From positions 1 to 18,781 of the forward strand of contig JAGOIS010000012.1 of the NCBI GenBank assembly GCA_017995495.1: 18,781 bases of DNA, given 5' to 3'. The notes beneath the pieces were generated by a model, which saw nothing but the letters and a program-made list of their open reading frames with translations, had not been told where the DNA came from and did not search any database. How positions within the stretch are numbered: position 1 is the first letter of the stretch; each line of letters starts with the position of its first letter. Positions 1-6,888 of this stretch are shown piece after piece. The DNA comes from Candidatus Cloacimonadota bacterium (GTDB taxonomy: Bacteria; Cloacimonadota; Cloacimonadia; Cloacimonadales; Cloacimonadaceae). Both the position numbers and the translations under genes were made by a program.

Positions 1-427
1 TCACCAGAACATCCAGCAGGCCGCCGTTCCAGCCGTCACCGTAGTCGTCATACAGATTGACGGTGTAGGTGCCGGTGATTTCCGCGGTGAGCGGTTGCGG
101 AGGTTGGGTCCATCCTCCGGTTACTTAATAGAATCTGATGTTGAGGGGTTGGATGGGGGGGGGGGGGGCGGGGGTCCAGCCGGCGTTGTACAGAAGGGAG
201 CCTCCATAAACAGTGATCTTGTTTATGGGGTCGGTCAATCCGGTGAAGTTGTCCGCCACCTCATAATCAACAGCCTGGGCAGTATCCAGGACGCTGGTGG
301 TGAGGGTCCCGGGGGAGGGAACCCCGGCTTCAGTGGCGTACGGCTGGGTGAAAATCTCCGTGTACTGGGCGGACACGCTGAGAACCAGCGCTGCCAGCAC
401 CACGGTGAAAAAAAGAACTTTCTTCAT
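1..427 (-). pseudogene. Secreted protein gene, 5' part, interrupted by an in-frame stop
   Basis: The start at 427 is set by AGGAG just upstream (minus strand) and gives a clear Sec signal peptide (MKKVLFFTVVLAALVLSVSA, cut before QYTEIF). The mature part reads VADNFTGL, ITVYGGSLLYN, then NIRFY, and meets TAA at 125-127. The same frame continues without another stop to the window edge and encodes VNLYDDYGDGWNGG, a motif typical of extracellular beta-sandwich modules in secreted proteins. So the TAA splits one reading frame: a one-base change from a sense codon (for example GAA), a sequencing error, or real decay. The gene also carries a 14-G homopolymer (155-168, C on the coding strand) coding for prolines, a site prone to slippage and base-calling errors. 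The gene runs off the window, so total length is unknown. No enzymatic motif is seen; role probably extracellular or cell-surface. Confidence 0.7.
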
Positions 428-540
428 TATGAATTCTCCTTTGAGTTGCGGGGATTTATGGGTGAGCCCCAGGCAACCTGTTTTGTTAAAGCTAAAGACT
501 TGAATAGGATTAACCAAGTCTTCCCCAATCACTTTCTATG

Positions 541-574
541 TTTTCAGCCCTGCCTGAAAATTGTTTTCAAACAA
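541..574. repeat. Nested inverted repeats in the leader of the 427 gene
   Basis: TTTTCAG (541-547) and CTGAAAA (554-560) form a 7-base stem with a 6-base loop. The right arm pairs again with the next TTTTCA (564-569), and TTGTTT (561-566) mirrors AAACAA (569-574). The arms are therefore mutually exclusive, as in an attenuator or an operator. No regulator is identifiable. Confidence 0.4.
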
Positions 575-622
575 GACCTGCGAGATTTTTTTTCCGGCAA
601 CTCCGAAAAAAAGCTAATTTAC

Positions 623-651
623 CTTATTCCTGAAGTCAAAAATTGTGTCAA
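623..651 (-). promoter_or_regulatory. Candidate promoter for the secreted-protein gene at 427
   Basis: On the minus strand a perfect TTGACA (646-651) is followed after 17 bases by AATAAG (623-628, four of six matches to TATAAT). Transcription would start near 616 and give a leader of about 190 bases containing the 541-560 hairpin. Another TTGACA lies at 696-701 with a poorer -10. The -10 box is weak, so this is tentative. Confidence 0.3.
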
Positions 652-849
652 GAACTTTTTCCAATTTTCACACTTACCATTCTGCCTCAGGTTTTTGTCA
701 AAGGTTGTGTCTTTGCGCCCTAACTCTTTGTGTAAATGAGGGTTGTCCCGCTCCAAAAGCACGTCCAGACAGGATGAATAAAACCAGGCTCTCTTTCAAA
801 TTGAGTGGGTAATCATACCCGACAATGTGGCTAAAAACAGGCATTGGGG

Positions 850-871
850 CTGTCGACCTCCTGGTCGACAG
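850..871. repeat. Perfect 9-base palindrome (CTGTCGACC / GGTCGACAG)
   Basis: Arms at 850-858 and 863-871 with a TCCT loop. There is no T run on either side, so it is not a standard terminator. The form resembles short dispersed palindromic elements; only one copy is seen in this window. Confidence 0.55.
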
Positions 872-1144
872 AGGTGGCCAAAGCTATTTAATACATCACC
901 CCGGCAATTCACTCAGTGTGATGGTCCATTGCGCTGAGGTGCCTGGCTGGGGAATGGATATCAATATGCGGATCGCCTGACGCGTATCATAGAGCGTTTA
1001 AATGCCATGATTATGATAAAAAGCTTGACCAAAAACCTGCCGGCAGTTAGAGATGCATTGGCAGTGCCAGATTTGCCGCAAGAGAAAATTTACTTAAGCA
1101 ATCAACCGGCAAATCTGTAGCCAAGATATTAAAAGGAGTGACCT

Positions 1145-1843
1145 ATGCCAAACATCGCAAGACGCATGGGAGCGGAGTTTTTTGGTACTTTCTGGCTGGT
1201 GCTGGGAGGTTGCGGGGCCGCTGTGTTGGCCGGAGCTTTCATTCAACGGGCCGGGGTTTCCCTGGCTTTCGGACTCACGGTGCTGACCATGGCTTACGCC
1301 ATTGGGCACATTTCCGGTTGTCACCTCAATCCAGCTGTTTCGCTGGGATTGTGGGCCGGAGGTCGTTTTCCGGCCAAAGACCTGATCCCCTACATCGTGG
1401 CCCAGGTTTTGGGCGGACTCCTGGCAGGGCTGGTGATTTACATCATCGCCAACGGTTTGCAAGGATTTGACGCCGCTGCCAGTGGATTCGCCGCCAATGG
1501 AGTGGGCAGCGCGTCACCGGAAAAATACCGCGTGATACCGGGATTGCTGTGTGAAGTGGTGATGACCGGAATGTTCTTGCTGGTGATCATGGGCGCCACG
1601 GACAAACGCGCCCCCGCGGGTCTGGCCCCGATCGCAATCGGCATGGCATTGACCCTGATCCATCTGATCAGCATTCCGGTAACCAATACCTCGGTTAATC
1701 CAGCCCGCAGCACAGCCGTGGCCTTTTTTGCCGGGCCCGTATTCATCAACCAGTTGTGGATGTTCTGGGTGTTCCCGATCATCGGCGGCCTGGGCGGGGG
1801 ATTCATCTACCGGCTGTTATTCTCGGATCAAGGGAAAGTTTGA
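1145..1843 (+). CDS. aqpZ: Aquaporin Z, water channel
   Basis: Inner-membrane water channel of the MIP family, 232 residues, close to the E. coli protein in length and in long identical stretches ([40 protein letters not shown]). Both NPA boxes are present (62-64 and 185-187). The selectivity-filter residues correspond to F42, H173, T182 and R188, the set found in orthodox water-selective channels rather than glycerol facilitators. Six membrane segments are evident. The ATG at 1145 follows AGGAG (1134-1138) at normal spacing. It ends in TGA followed directly by TAA. It stands alone; the next gene begins 89 bases later. The strong similarity to a proteobacterial-type AqpZ could reflect high conservation or past transfer. 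Confidence 0.96.
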   Translation: MPNIARRMGAEFFGTFWLVLGGCGAAVLAGAFIQRAGVSLAFGLTVLTMAYAIGHISGCHLNPAVSLGLWAGGRFPAKDLIPYIVAQVLGGLLAGLVIYIIANGLQGFDAAASGFAANGVGSASPEKYRVIPGLLCEVVMTGMFLLVIMGATDKRAPAGLAPIAIGMALTLIHLISIPVTNTSVNPARSTAVAFFAGPVFINQLWMFWVFPIIGGLGGGFIYRLLFSDQGKV

Positions 1844-1932
1844 TAAGCGTTTAGATTGTAGTTTGGGGGAAGATATCGCGCCGAAATAATACTTCTTGCC
1901 GAAAATGCAGGTTTGTCCATTGTGGTTTAACC

Positions 1933-3666
1933 ATGACAAATACAACTGAACTCATTCGTGGTTTGGGCTGGCTGCGTGAAGACATCATCGGCCGGAACAT
2001 TCCCATCCCCACACCTTTTGGCGAGAGGCCCCTGGTATACGCGGACTACACCGCCAGCGGCCGTGGCCTCAGGTCCGTAGAGCGGGCTGTTGACAGGATC
2101 CTGTCCTATTACGCCAATACCCACACGGAAGACGATTTCACAGGCAAAACCATGTCCGCGCTTCTGCGCGAAGCGGAAAAGATCATCAAGGACTCCGTGA
2201 ACGCCGGTCCTTCAGGCAAGATCATCTTCACCGGTTCCGGCAGCACCGGCGGAGTTAACAAACTGATGCAGATCCTGGGGGTCTACTGGCCACCGGCAAC
2301 CCGGGAGCGGATCGGGGAGGTGCTGAAAAGCTGCCTGCTCCGCAACCCTGAGGGCATCGACTGCAATCGGGCGCTGCACGAATTCCTGCATCACAGCAAG
2401 CCCATTGTCTTTGTTGGCCCCTACGAACATCATTCCAACGAGATCATGTGGCGCCAAACCCTGTGCGAGATCGTGGAAGTTCCCCTGGATGCCGGTTCCG
2501 AGCTGGATCTGGCCAGGCTGGAGGAGATGGTGGCGGATCCGCAGTATCAGAGAAGGCTGAAGATCGGTTCCTTTTCCGCCGCCTCCAATGTCACCGGACT
2601 CCGAACCCCAGTTTATGAGGTGGCCCGGATCCTCCACCGGCATGGGTGCCTGGCCTGTTTTGACTTTGCGGCCTGCGCGCCTTATGTGGAGATCGACATG
2701 AACCGGGATGAAGAAAGCTATTTCGACGCCATCTTCTTTTCCCCCCACAAGTTTTTGGGCGGTCCCGGCACCAGCGGAGTGCTGATCTTCAATGAGAGGA
2801 TCTATCCGCAGAATCTTCCGCCCACGGTATCCGCCGGCGGGACTGTGAGCTTTGTTTCCCACTGCAAGGAAGAGTATTTTGCGGATATTGAAAGCAGGGA
2901 AAAGCCAGGCACGCCGGGAATCATGCAGGCCTTGCGGGTGGCGCTGGCCTTTCAGCTTAAGCACAAGGTGGGACAGGCCACGATCGACCAACTGGAAAAA
3001 CACCTCTACGAAAAGTTCATGGCCGCCTTCGCTGATGATGACAGGATCATTTTTTACGGACCGCTGGACCCCGCCAAAAAGGTACCGATCGTGCCTTTCA
3101 ACATCCGCCACCGCGACCGCATCCTGCATCCAAAATTCGTTACCCGCCTGCTCAATGACCTCTTCGGCATCCAAACCCGGGCCGGCTGTTCCTGCGCCGG
3201 ACCTTACGGCCATCATCTGATGGAGATCGGGGGTCAGGTTTCGGATTATTATCGCTGCCTCATCACCAACGCCGGCTACGCTGGCATCAAACCCGGCTGG
3301 GTGCGGCTGAATCTGCACTATTCGATGACCGGGGCGGAGGTGGATTATCTCATCGCCGCGGTGAAATTTGTGCTGGATCATGGCCATAAGTTCCTTTCCC
3401 AGTATAAGTTCAATATCATAACCGGGGAATGGAACCATTTGCACCACCAGATGATCAAACCCCTGGAGTTATCCATTGATCTTGGCTATGATGATCAATA
3501 TCAAGCACCTGAGGCCATCCAAGAGGCGGAGACCCGTTTTGGGGATTATCTGGCCGAGGCTGAGCAGTTGGCCGCTGAGCTGCCAGACGACTTTGAGTGG
3601 TTAAGCTTTGAGTCGGAACTGGAACAAATCATTTCTTTTTACGTCCACCGGATGACTGGACACTGA
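1933..3666 (+). CDS. PLP-dependent class V aminotransferase, cysteine desulfurase-like
   Basis: 577-residue cytoplasmic protein of aminotransferase class V (NifS/SufS/Csd branch). The PLP lysine is K273 in SPHKFLGG; upstream lie GSGSTGGVN (phosphate side), the PYEHHSN segment with the His expected to stack on PLP, and FDFAACAPY with the PLP-binding Asp. The loop RAGCSCAGPYG has C419 and C421; C421 aligns with the SufS persulfide-forming cysteine in RAGHHCAQP, so sulfur or selenium mobilisation from cysteine is plausible. SufS enzymes are about 400 residues; this one has a larger core and roughly 100 acidic C-terminal residues beyond the fold. No scaffold (iscU/sufBCD) gene is nearby, so pathway and substrate are uncertain. 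The ATG at 1933 has only a weak ribosome-binding site. Class V aminotransferase is firm; desulfurase activity is inferred. Confidence 0.85.
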   Translation: MTNTTELIRGLGWLREDIIGRNIPIPTPFGERPLVYADYTASGRGLRSVERAVDRILSYYANTHTEDDFTGKTMSALLREAEKIIKDSVNAGPSGKIIFTGSGSTGGVNKLMQILGVYWPPATRERIGEVLKSCLLRNPEGIDCNRALHEFLHHSKPIVFVGPYEHHSNEIMWRQTLCEIVEVPLDAGSELDLARLEEMVADPQYQRRLKIGSFSAASNVTGLRTPVYEVARILHRHGCLACFDFAACAPYVEIDMNRDEESYFDAIFFSPHKFLGGPGTSGVLIFNERIYPQNLPPTVSAGGTVSFVSHCKEEYFADIESREKPGTPGIMQALRVALAFQLKHKVGQATIDQLEKHLYEKFMAAFADDDRIIFYGPLDPAKKVPIVPFNIRHRDRILHPKFVTRLLNDLFGIQTRAGCSCAGPYGHHLMEIGGQVSDYYRCLITNAGYAGIKPGWVRLNLHYSMTGAEVDYLIAAVKFVLDHGHKFLSQYKFNIITGEWNHLHHQMIKPLELSIDLGYDDQYQAPEAIQEAETRFGDYLAEAEQLAAELPDDFEWLSFESELEQIISFYVHRMTGH

Positions 3667-3764
3667 ACCAAAGATCGATCTGATGGAATAACGAACAAAG
3701 CCCCTATCTGGGAGCGAAGCGGAAAATCATATTTATACTACGTGGCCTGGGAACCATTGGCCAC

Positions 3765-3799
3765 AAAAAAATCCTGGATATGTTCCGTTTCTACGGAAC
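3765..3799 (-). terminator. Weak candidate terminator for the chitobiase-repeat lipoprotein
   Basis: Read on the minus strand, GTTCCGT and ACGGAAC (3782-3799) form a 7-base stem with a 4-base loop that overlaps the stop codon. Seven T residues (3765-3771) follow after about ten bases. That gap is longer than usual for intrinsic termination. Confidence 0.3.
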
Positions 3800-4408
3800 G
3801 CTTACATTATATGTGGTCTGGGCGATCTCGCTGGAATTCCATCCGCTGCGGAATCCCCTGGCTTTCAAGGTGACCTGCCCGGTTTGCTGGATGGTGAAAC
3901 CATCTGTGTACAGGGCTGAGGCCTGGGTGGGTTCGCTACCATCAAGAGTATAATGCACCTCAACGTTGAGGGTGGGGCAGTGAATGGTTATCTCTGTTTG
4001 AGTGGTGATGTCTCCCTGCGCGGGGTCGAAAGTGGGGGTGGCCACCGTGTTGAAAAAATGCACGGTATAGGTGGCGGAGGCAACATCGCTGGGGTCGAAT
4101 CCGTCTTTATAGGCGCGGGCTTTGATCGTGGCAGTGAGAGCACCATCGGGGAAGCACTCGGGAATAATCAAGGGTGCGGATAGGGAATAAAGAGAGTCTT
4201 GGTTTGTGGGTTCGCTGCCATCGGTGGTGTAATAGATGGAGGCGCCGTATTCCGGACAGGTGAGTTGGATGGCCTGACCTGATGGATAGGTTCCCTGCTC
4301 TGGATTGAAGATCGGATCATCCAACTGGATAAGCTCTGTGATGGGCTTTTTGCATGAAAAAAGGGTAAGGACCAGCATCAAAACCGCCAATATCTTGAGA
4401 GTTTTCAT
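3791..4408 (-). CDS. Lipoprotein with two chitobiase/beta-hexosaminidase C-terminal-like repeats
   Basis: 205 residues from the ATG at 4408, which is preceded by GAGGT at good spacing; an in-frame ATG 12 bases upstream overlaps that site and is less likely. The signal ends in LTLFSC with C19 as the lipidation residue, followed by KK, so it is probably membrane-anchored outside the cytoplasm. The rest is two similar beta-sandwich repeats (about 29-115 and 120-203), each with P.F.P.QG, then YTTDGSEPT or YTLDGSEPT, then IKARAYKDG or LKARGFRSG. This is the signature of the CHB_HEX_C_1 domain, usually an accessory fold in surface or secreted proteins. No catalytic domain is present, so a binding or structural role is likely. 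Transcribed alone. Confidence 0.85.
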   Translation of the reverse strand: MKTLKILAVLMLVLTLFSCKKPITELIQLDDPIFNPEQGTYPSGQAIQLTCPEYGASIYYTTDGSEPTNQDSLYSLSAPLIIPECFPDGALTATIKARAYKDGFDPSDVASATYTVHFFNTVATPTFDPAQGDITTQTEITIHCPTLNVEVHYTLDGSEPTQASALYTDGFTIQQTGQVTLKARGFRSGWNSSEIAQTTYNVSVP

Positions 4409-4597
4409 CTTACACCTCATGGAATCTTAATTAAACGCAGAATGTAGACGGAACAAATTCTGTCAAGGTTTATCTGCAGTTAAGACGAGCAATTTTACTG
4501 GGTGGATATTTACCGATCCAAGAGTTTTTACCAAGCCTGAAAATGATTGACAAAAAACGAGGCAAGAACAAAAGTGCCAGCAAAGGAGTGTGGAAAA

Positions 4598-5053
4598 ATG
4601 GAAACAAAGATCACCGTGGACGATATAGCCTATTGCGGGCTGAATTGCCGTCTCTGCAACCTTACCACCATATTGCCAGAAGCGGCAAACAGATTGCGCA
4701 TGATCATGCAAGACGACGGGTGGGAAAATTTCGGGTCTCAGCTCTACGAAGAGTTTGCAGATTTCTGGAAGGTGCTGGCCTCCCTGGCACAAATGAAGGA
4801 AAGCTGCCCCCTGTGCAAAGGCGGTTGCGGCAATCCGGAATGCGGATTTAGGATCTGCGCCCAAAAGAAAGGGCTGCGGCTTTGCGCTGAATGCTCTGAG
4901 TATCCCTGTCCGCCTCTTAAGGAATTTTACAGCGGGCACTACCAGAAGCTGGCCCAAAACAACGAACGCATCAGAGCCACCGGTCTTGAAGCCTGGCTTA
5001 AGGAACAGCAGGAACTGGTGGACCGCGGCTTCAGTTTCAGGGACTTGGTCTGA
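4598..5053 (+). CDS. DUF3795 cysteine-rich protein
   Basis: 151 residues from the ATG at 4598, chosen because AAAGGAG lies just upstream; an earlier in-frame ATG at 4547 lacks such a site. The fold fits DUF3795: IAYCGLNCRLCNL near the N-terminus and a dense cluster from C70 to C104. In all there are 11 cysteines (13, 17, 20, 70, 73, 77, 82, 87, 96, 99, 104), spaced as for metal or FeS binding. There is no signal peptide, so it is cytoplasmic. The function of the family is not established. The gene converges on the DUF362 gene with only 24 bases between stop codons. Confidence 0.85.
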   Translation: METKITVDDIAYCGLNCRLCNLTTILPEAANRLRMIMQDDGWENFGSQLYEEFADFWKVLASLAQMKESCPLCKGGCGNPECGFRICAQKKGLRLCAECSEYPCPPLKEFYSGHYQKLAQNNERIRATGLEAWLKEQQELVDRGFSFRDLV

Positions 5054-5077
5054 TCTGTTCTTGATTGGTTCTCTGAG

Positions 5078-6184
5078 TCAGTCCTTGCGATCTATATCGA
5101 TCAGGATGTAATCCGGATTCCCCAGTTTTAGTTCCGCAGCGTATTCTATCTGCCGTTTGCCGGATACGGATATTTCTTTCAGGAAGGCGTCGGAGCAGTT
5201 GTGGGCTTTGTCCACCAAGTCATGGCTGGCTTGTTCCAGGGCCACGATATCAGTGGAGGCCAGGATGCCGATATCCGGCAAAAAGGGCTTGGGCGCGCGG
5301 GAATAACAGTCGCAGGCAGAGCTGATGTTGGCCAGAACGTTGATATAAAGCATGGGTTTTCGCTGCGTGAGCACATAAGCGTATTCCACCAGCCGCTCCA
5401 GAAAATCCTGCTGGTCGTCCGGGGGGATTTGAAACACTTTTTCGGGGCAGACTGTCACGCATTTTCCGCAGGCAATGCATTTCAAGTGGTCGATATTCAC
5501 TGGATCGATGCTGATTGCCTGCTCCGGACAGGATGCCGCGCAAAGGCCGCAAGATGTGCATTTTTTCTGATCATAAATGGGGTAATCGCCGCTGTGGAGA
5601 AAGCGTTTGCCCTCCCTGCTGGCCAGACCCATGGAGATGTTTTTGATGGCGCCGCCAAAACCGGCAGAGCCATGACCCTTGAAGTGGGAGAAGATCAGAA
5701 AGCTGTCGTAATCCTCGAAATGGCTGCCAGTGTAAACCTTGCTGAAATGCTTGAGGCGGCATTCGTAAGAGATATTGCCCCCGCTATCCAGAATATCGAT
5801 CGGTGCAAAGGTGAACCCGTGGTCCCGGGCCAGTTTGATGTGACTTTCGGTTTTGCTCCGTTTGCCGCCATAAAGCACATTCGTTTCAACCAGGGTGGCA
5901 TCAAGGTCTGCGCAAAGACCTTCGATCAGCTTAGCGGGCAGGTAGTTTTTGTTCCCATCCTCACCAAAATGAACCTTGATGCCAATCCTGCCCTGCAACT
6001 TGTTCTCCAGCCGCAAGTAAATGTCCCGAACGGCCTGGGCGTCAATACGAGAGGTGAAATATACCACCACTGATCCAGGGGGCAGGATTTCGCCAGGCTC
6101 ATCCTTTCCCCTGGCTTCCCCAGCCTGGCATGACTGGAGCTGAAACAGCAGAAATATCAGCAACGTCAGGTATATTCGGTTCAA
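5078..6184 (-). CDS. DUF362 protein with two [4Fe-4S] ferredoxin motifs and a lipoprotein signal
   Basis: 368 residues. The start is a TTG (6184-6182) preceded by GGGAGG with a 4-base spacer; no ATG serves the N-terminus. The first 19 residues are a hydrophobic lipoprotein-type signal ending LQSC (C19). Residues about 38-200 are the DUF362 domain (KVHFGEDGNKNY, FSHFKGHGSAGFGGAIKN). Two bacterial ferredoxin motifs follow: C209, C212, C215, C219-P and C236, C239, C242, C246-P, enough for two [4Fe-4S] clusters. A C-terminal domain continues to 368. DUF362 proteins are presumed electron-transfer or redox proteins; their reaction is unknown. An exported FeS protein without a twin-arginine signal is odd. 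Confidence 0.87.
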   Translation of the reverse strand: MNRIYLTLLIFLLFQLQSCQAGEARGKDEPGEILPPGSVVVYFTSRIDAQAVRDIYLRLENKLQGRIGIKVHFGEDGNKNYLPAKLIEGLCADLDATLVETNVLYGGKRSKTESHIKLARDHGFTFAPIDILDSGGNISYECRLKHFSKVYTGSHFEDYDSFLIFSHFKGHGSAGFGGAIKNISMGLASREGKRFLHSGDYPIYDQKKCTSCGLCAASCPEQAISIDPVNIDHLKCIACGKCVTVCPEKVFQIPPDDQQDFLERLVEYAYVLTQRKPMLYINVLANISSACDCYSRAPKPFLPDIGILASTDIVALEQASHDLVDKAHNCSDAFLKEISVSGKRQIEYAAELKLGNPDYILIDIDRKD

Positions 6185-6888
6185 TTTTCCTCCCTAATAA
6201 GGCTGACGGCAGTTTAGCTTCAGGGAACCATCTGTCAAGCAGAATCTCAGCGCAGATAGGTCCGCTTGAAACAAGTGTATCGTTATCCAATTTCATTATC
6301 AAAGATGCAAGTCACACTCCATCAATGAATTCCATGAGATTGACCTGTATGTCAAGGCTCCATCCCTCAGCGGATATCCGCCTGTCTGAAGTGAGTTTGG
6401 CGGATGGGAAGTGATGAGCAGAGGGCTGTAAATTTTGGTAAATTGCTTCGAGCTCGCCAAATGGCACAAAAGTGAATTTCTTTAACCATATGAGGGGAAT
6501 AAAGATAACACTCAATTCTGTGTTTTTGTCCGCATGACCTGTACATATCTAACAAATTCCAAAATTGAAGATTAGCGAATATGATGCAGGTAAGGGATAT
6601 AATGTAAAACGAATTAGCGGCTTGACAAAAGAACGCAGGCTAAAAAGCTAGGGATGCCTTGGTTGGCCAAACTTGAACAGATGTGTAACTGCAACGGTGA
6701 ATTCTCTAAATGAAAGAAGTGGAGAATGTGGAAAAGATGTGGATAACTTTTCCAAGGGAAGCAGGCCTGGGCGACAAGATTATGATGTAATTCTCTTATC
6801 TGCAATAAGTTATCGATATACATACGGCAGATGGGAAAGATCTTCTCCCGATGTGGATAAACACAATTTTTTCAATAGGATAGAGATG
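6185..6888. other. 704-base region between the divergent DUF362 gene and dnaA
   Basis: No convincing gene. Several short open frames cross it, but none has a good start site or recognisable sequence. It holds a 12-base palindrome GCGGATATCCGC (6370-6381), a TATAAT (6598-6603) without a proper -35, a TTGACA (6622-6627) without a good -10, and the DnaA boxes listed separately. The dnaA promoter must lie here but I cannot fix it. Confidence 0.55.
6727..6860. promoter_or_regulatory. DnaA boxes in the dnaA leader, one inside a hairpin
   Basis: Two perfect boxes read TGTGGATAA on the plus strand (6738-6746 and 6852-6860), with a near-match TGTGGAAAA at 6727-6735. The first box sits in the loop of a perfect 8-base inverted repeat, TGGAAAAG (6729-6736) and CTTTTCCA (6747-6754). 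Boxes in front of dnaA commonly mediate its autorepression; the hairpin around one is unusual. Confidence 0.75.

Larger units (their letters stand above)
428..1144. other. 717-base intergenic region, no convincing gene
   Basis: It separates the minus-strand secreted-protein gene from aqpZ. It is AT-rich from about 480 to 720 and contains the promoter candidate, the nested palindromes and the GTCGAC palindrome listed separately. From about 945 to 1120 there is an open plus-strand frame ending at TAG 1118-1120 (reads ADRLTRIIERL, then LPQEKIYLSNQPANL). Its only ATG starts lack a ribosome-binding site, so it may be the tail of a decayed gene. I do not recognise the peptide. Confidence 0.5.

Noticed and set aside
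95..739. A 214-codon open frame on the plus strand over the secreted-protein gene
   Set aside because: Low-complexity Gly-rich translation from the G run; the minus-strand frame has a signal peptide and ribosome-binding site.
2212..3447. A 411-codon open frame on the minus strand
   Set aside because: It is antisense to the aminotransferase, whose motifs are all on the plus strand; no recognisable domain and no ribosome-binding site.
3745..3764. GTGGCC/GGCCAC stem as a plus-strand terminator after the aminotransferase
   Set aside because: It is followed by A residues, not T, and the loop is long.
5201..6073. A 290-codon open frame on the plus strand
   Set aside because: Antisense to the DUF362/ferredoxin gene, whose cysteine motifs and strong Shine-Dalgarno site support the minus strand.
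6622..6650. TTGACA as a dnaA promoter
   Set aside because: No acceptable -10 hexamer at 16-18 bases; kept only as a note in the region entry.
6673..6888. Extension of dnaA upstream to 6673
   Set aside because: The added residues do not resemble DnaA, and the region holds DnaA boxes; AGGA before 6889 gives a normal-length protein.
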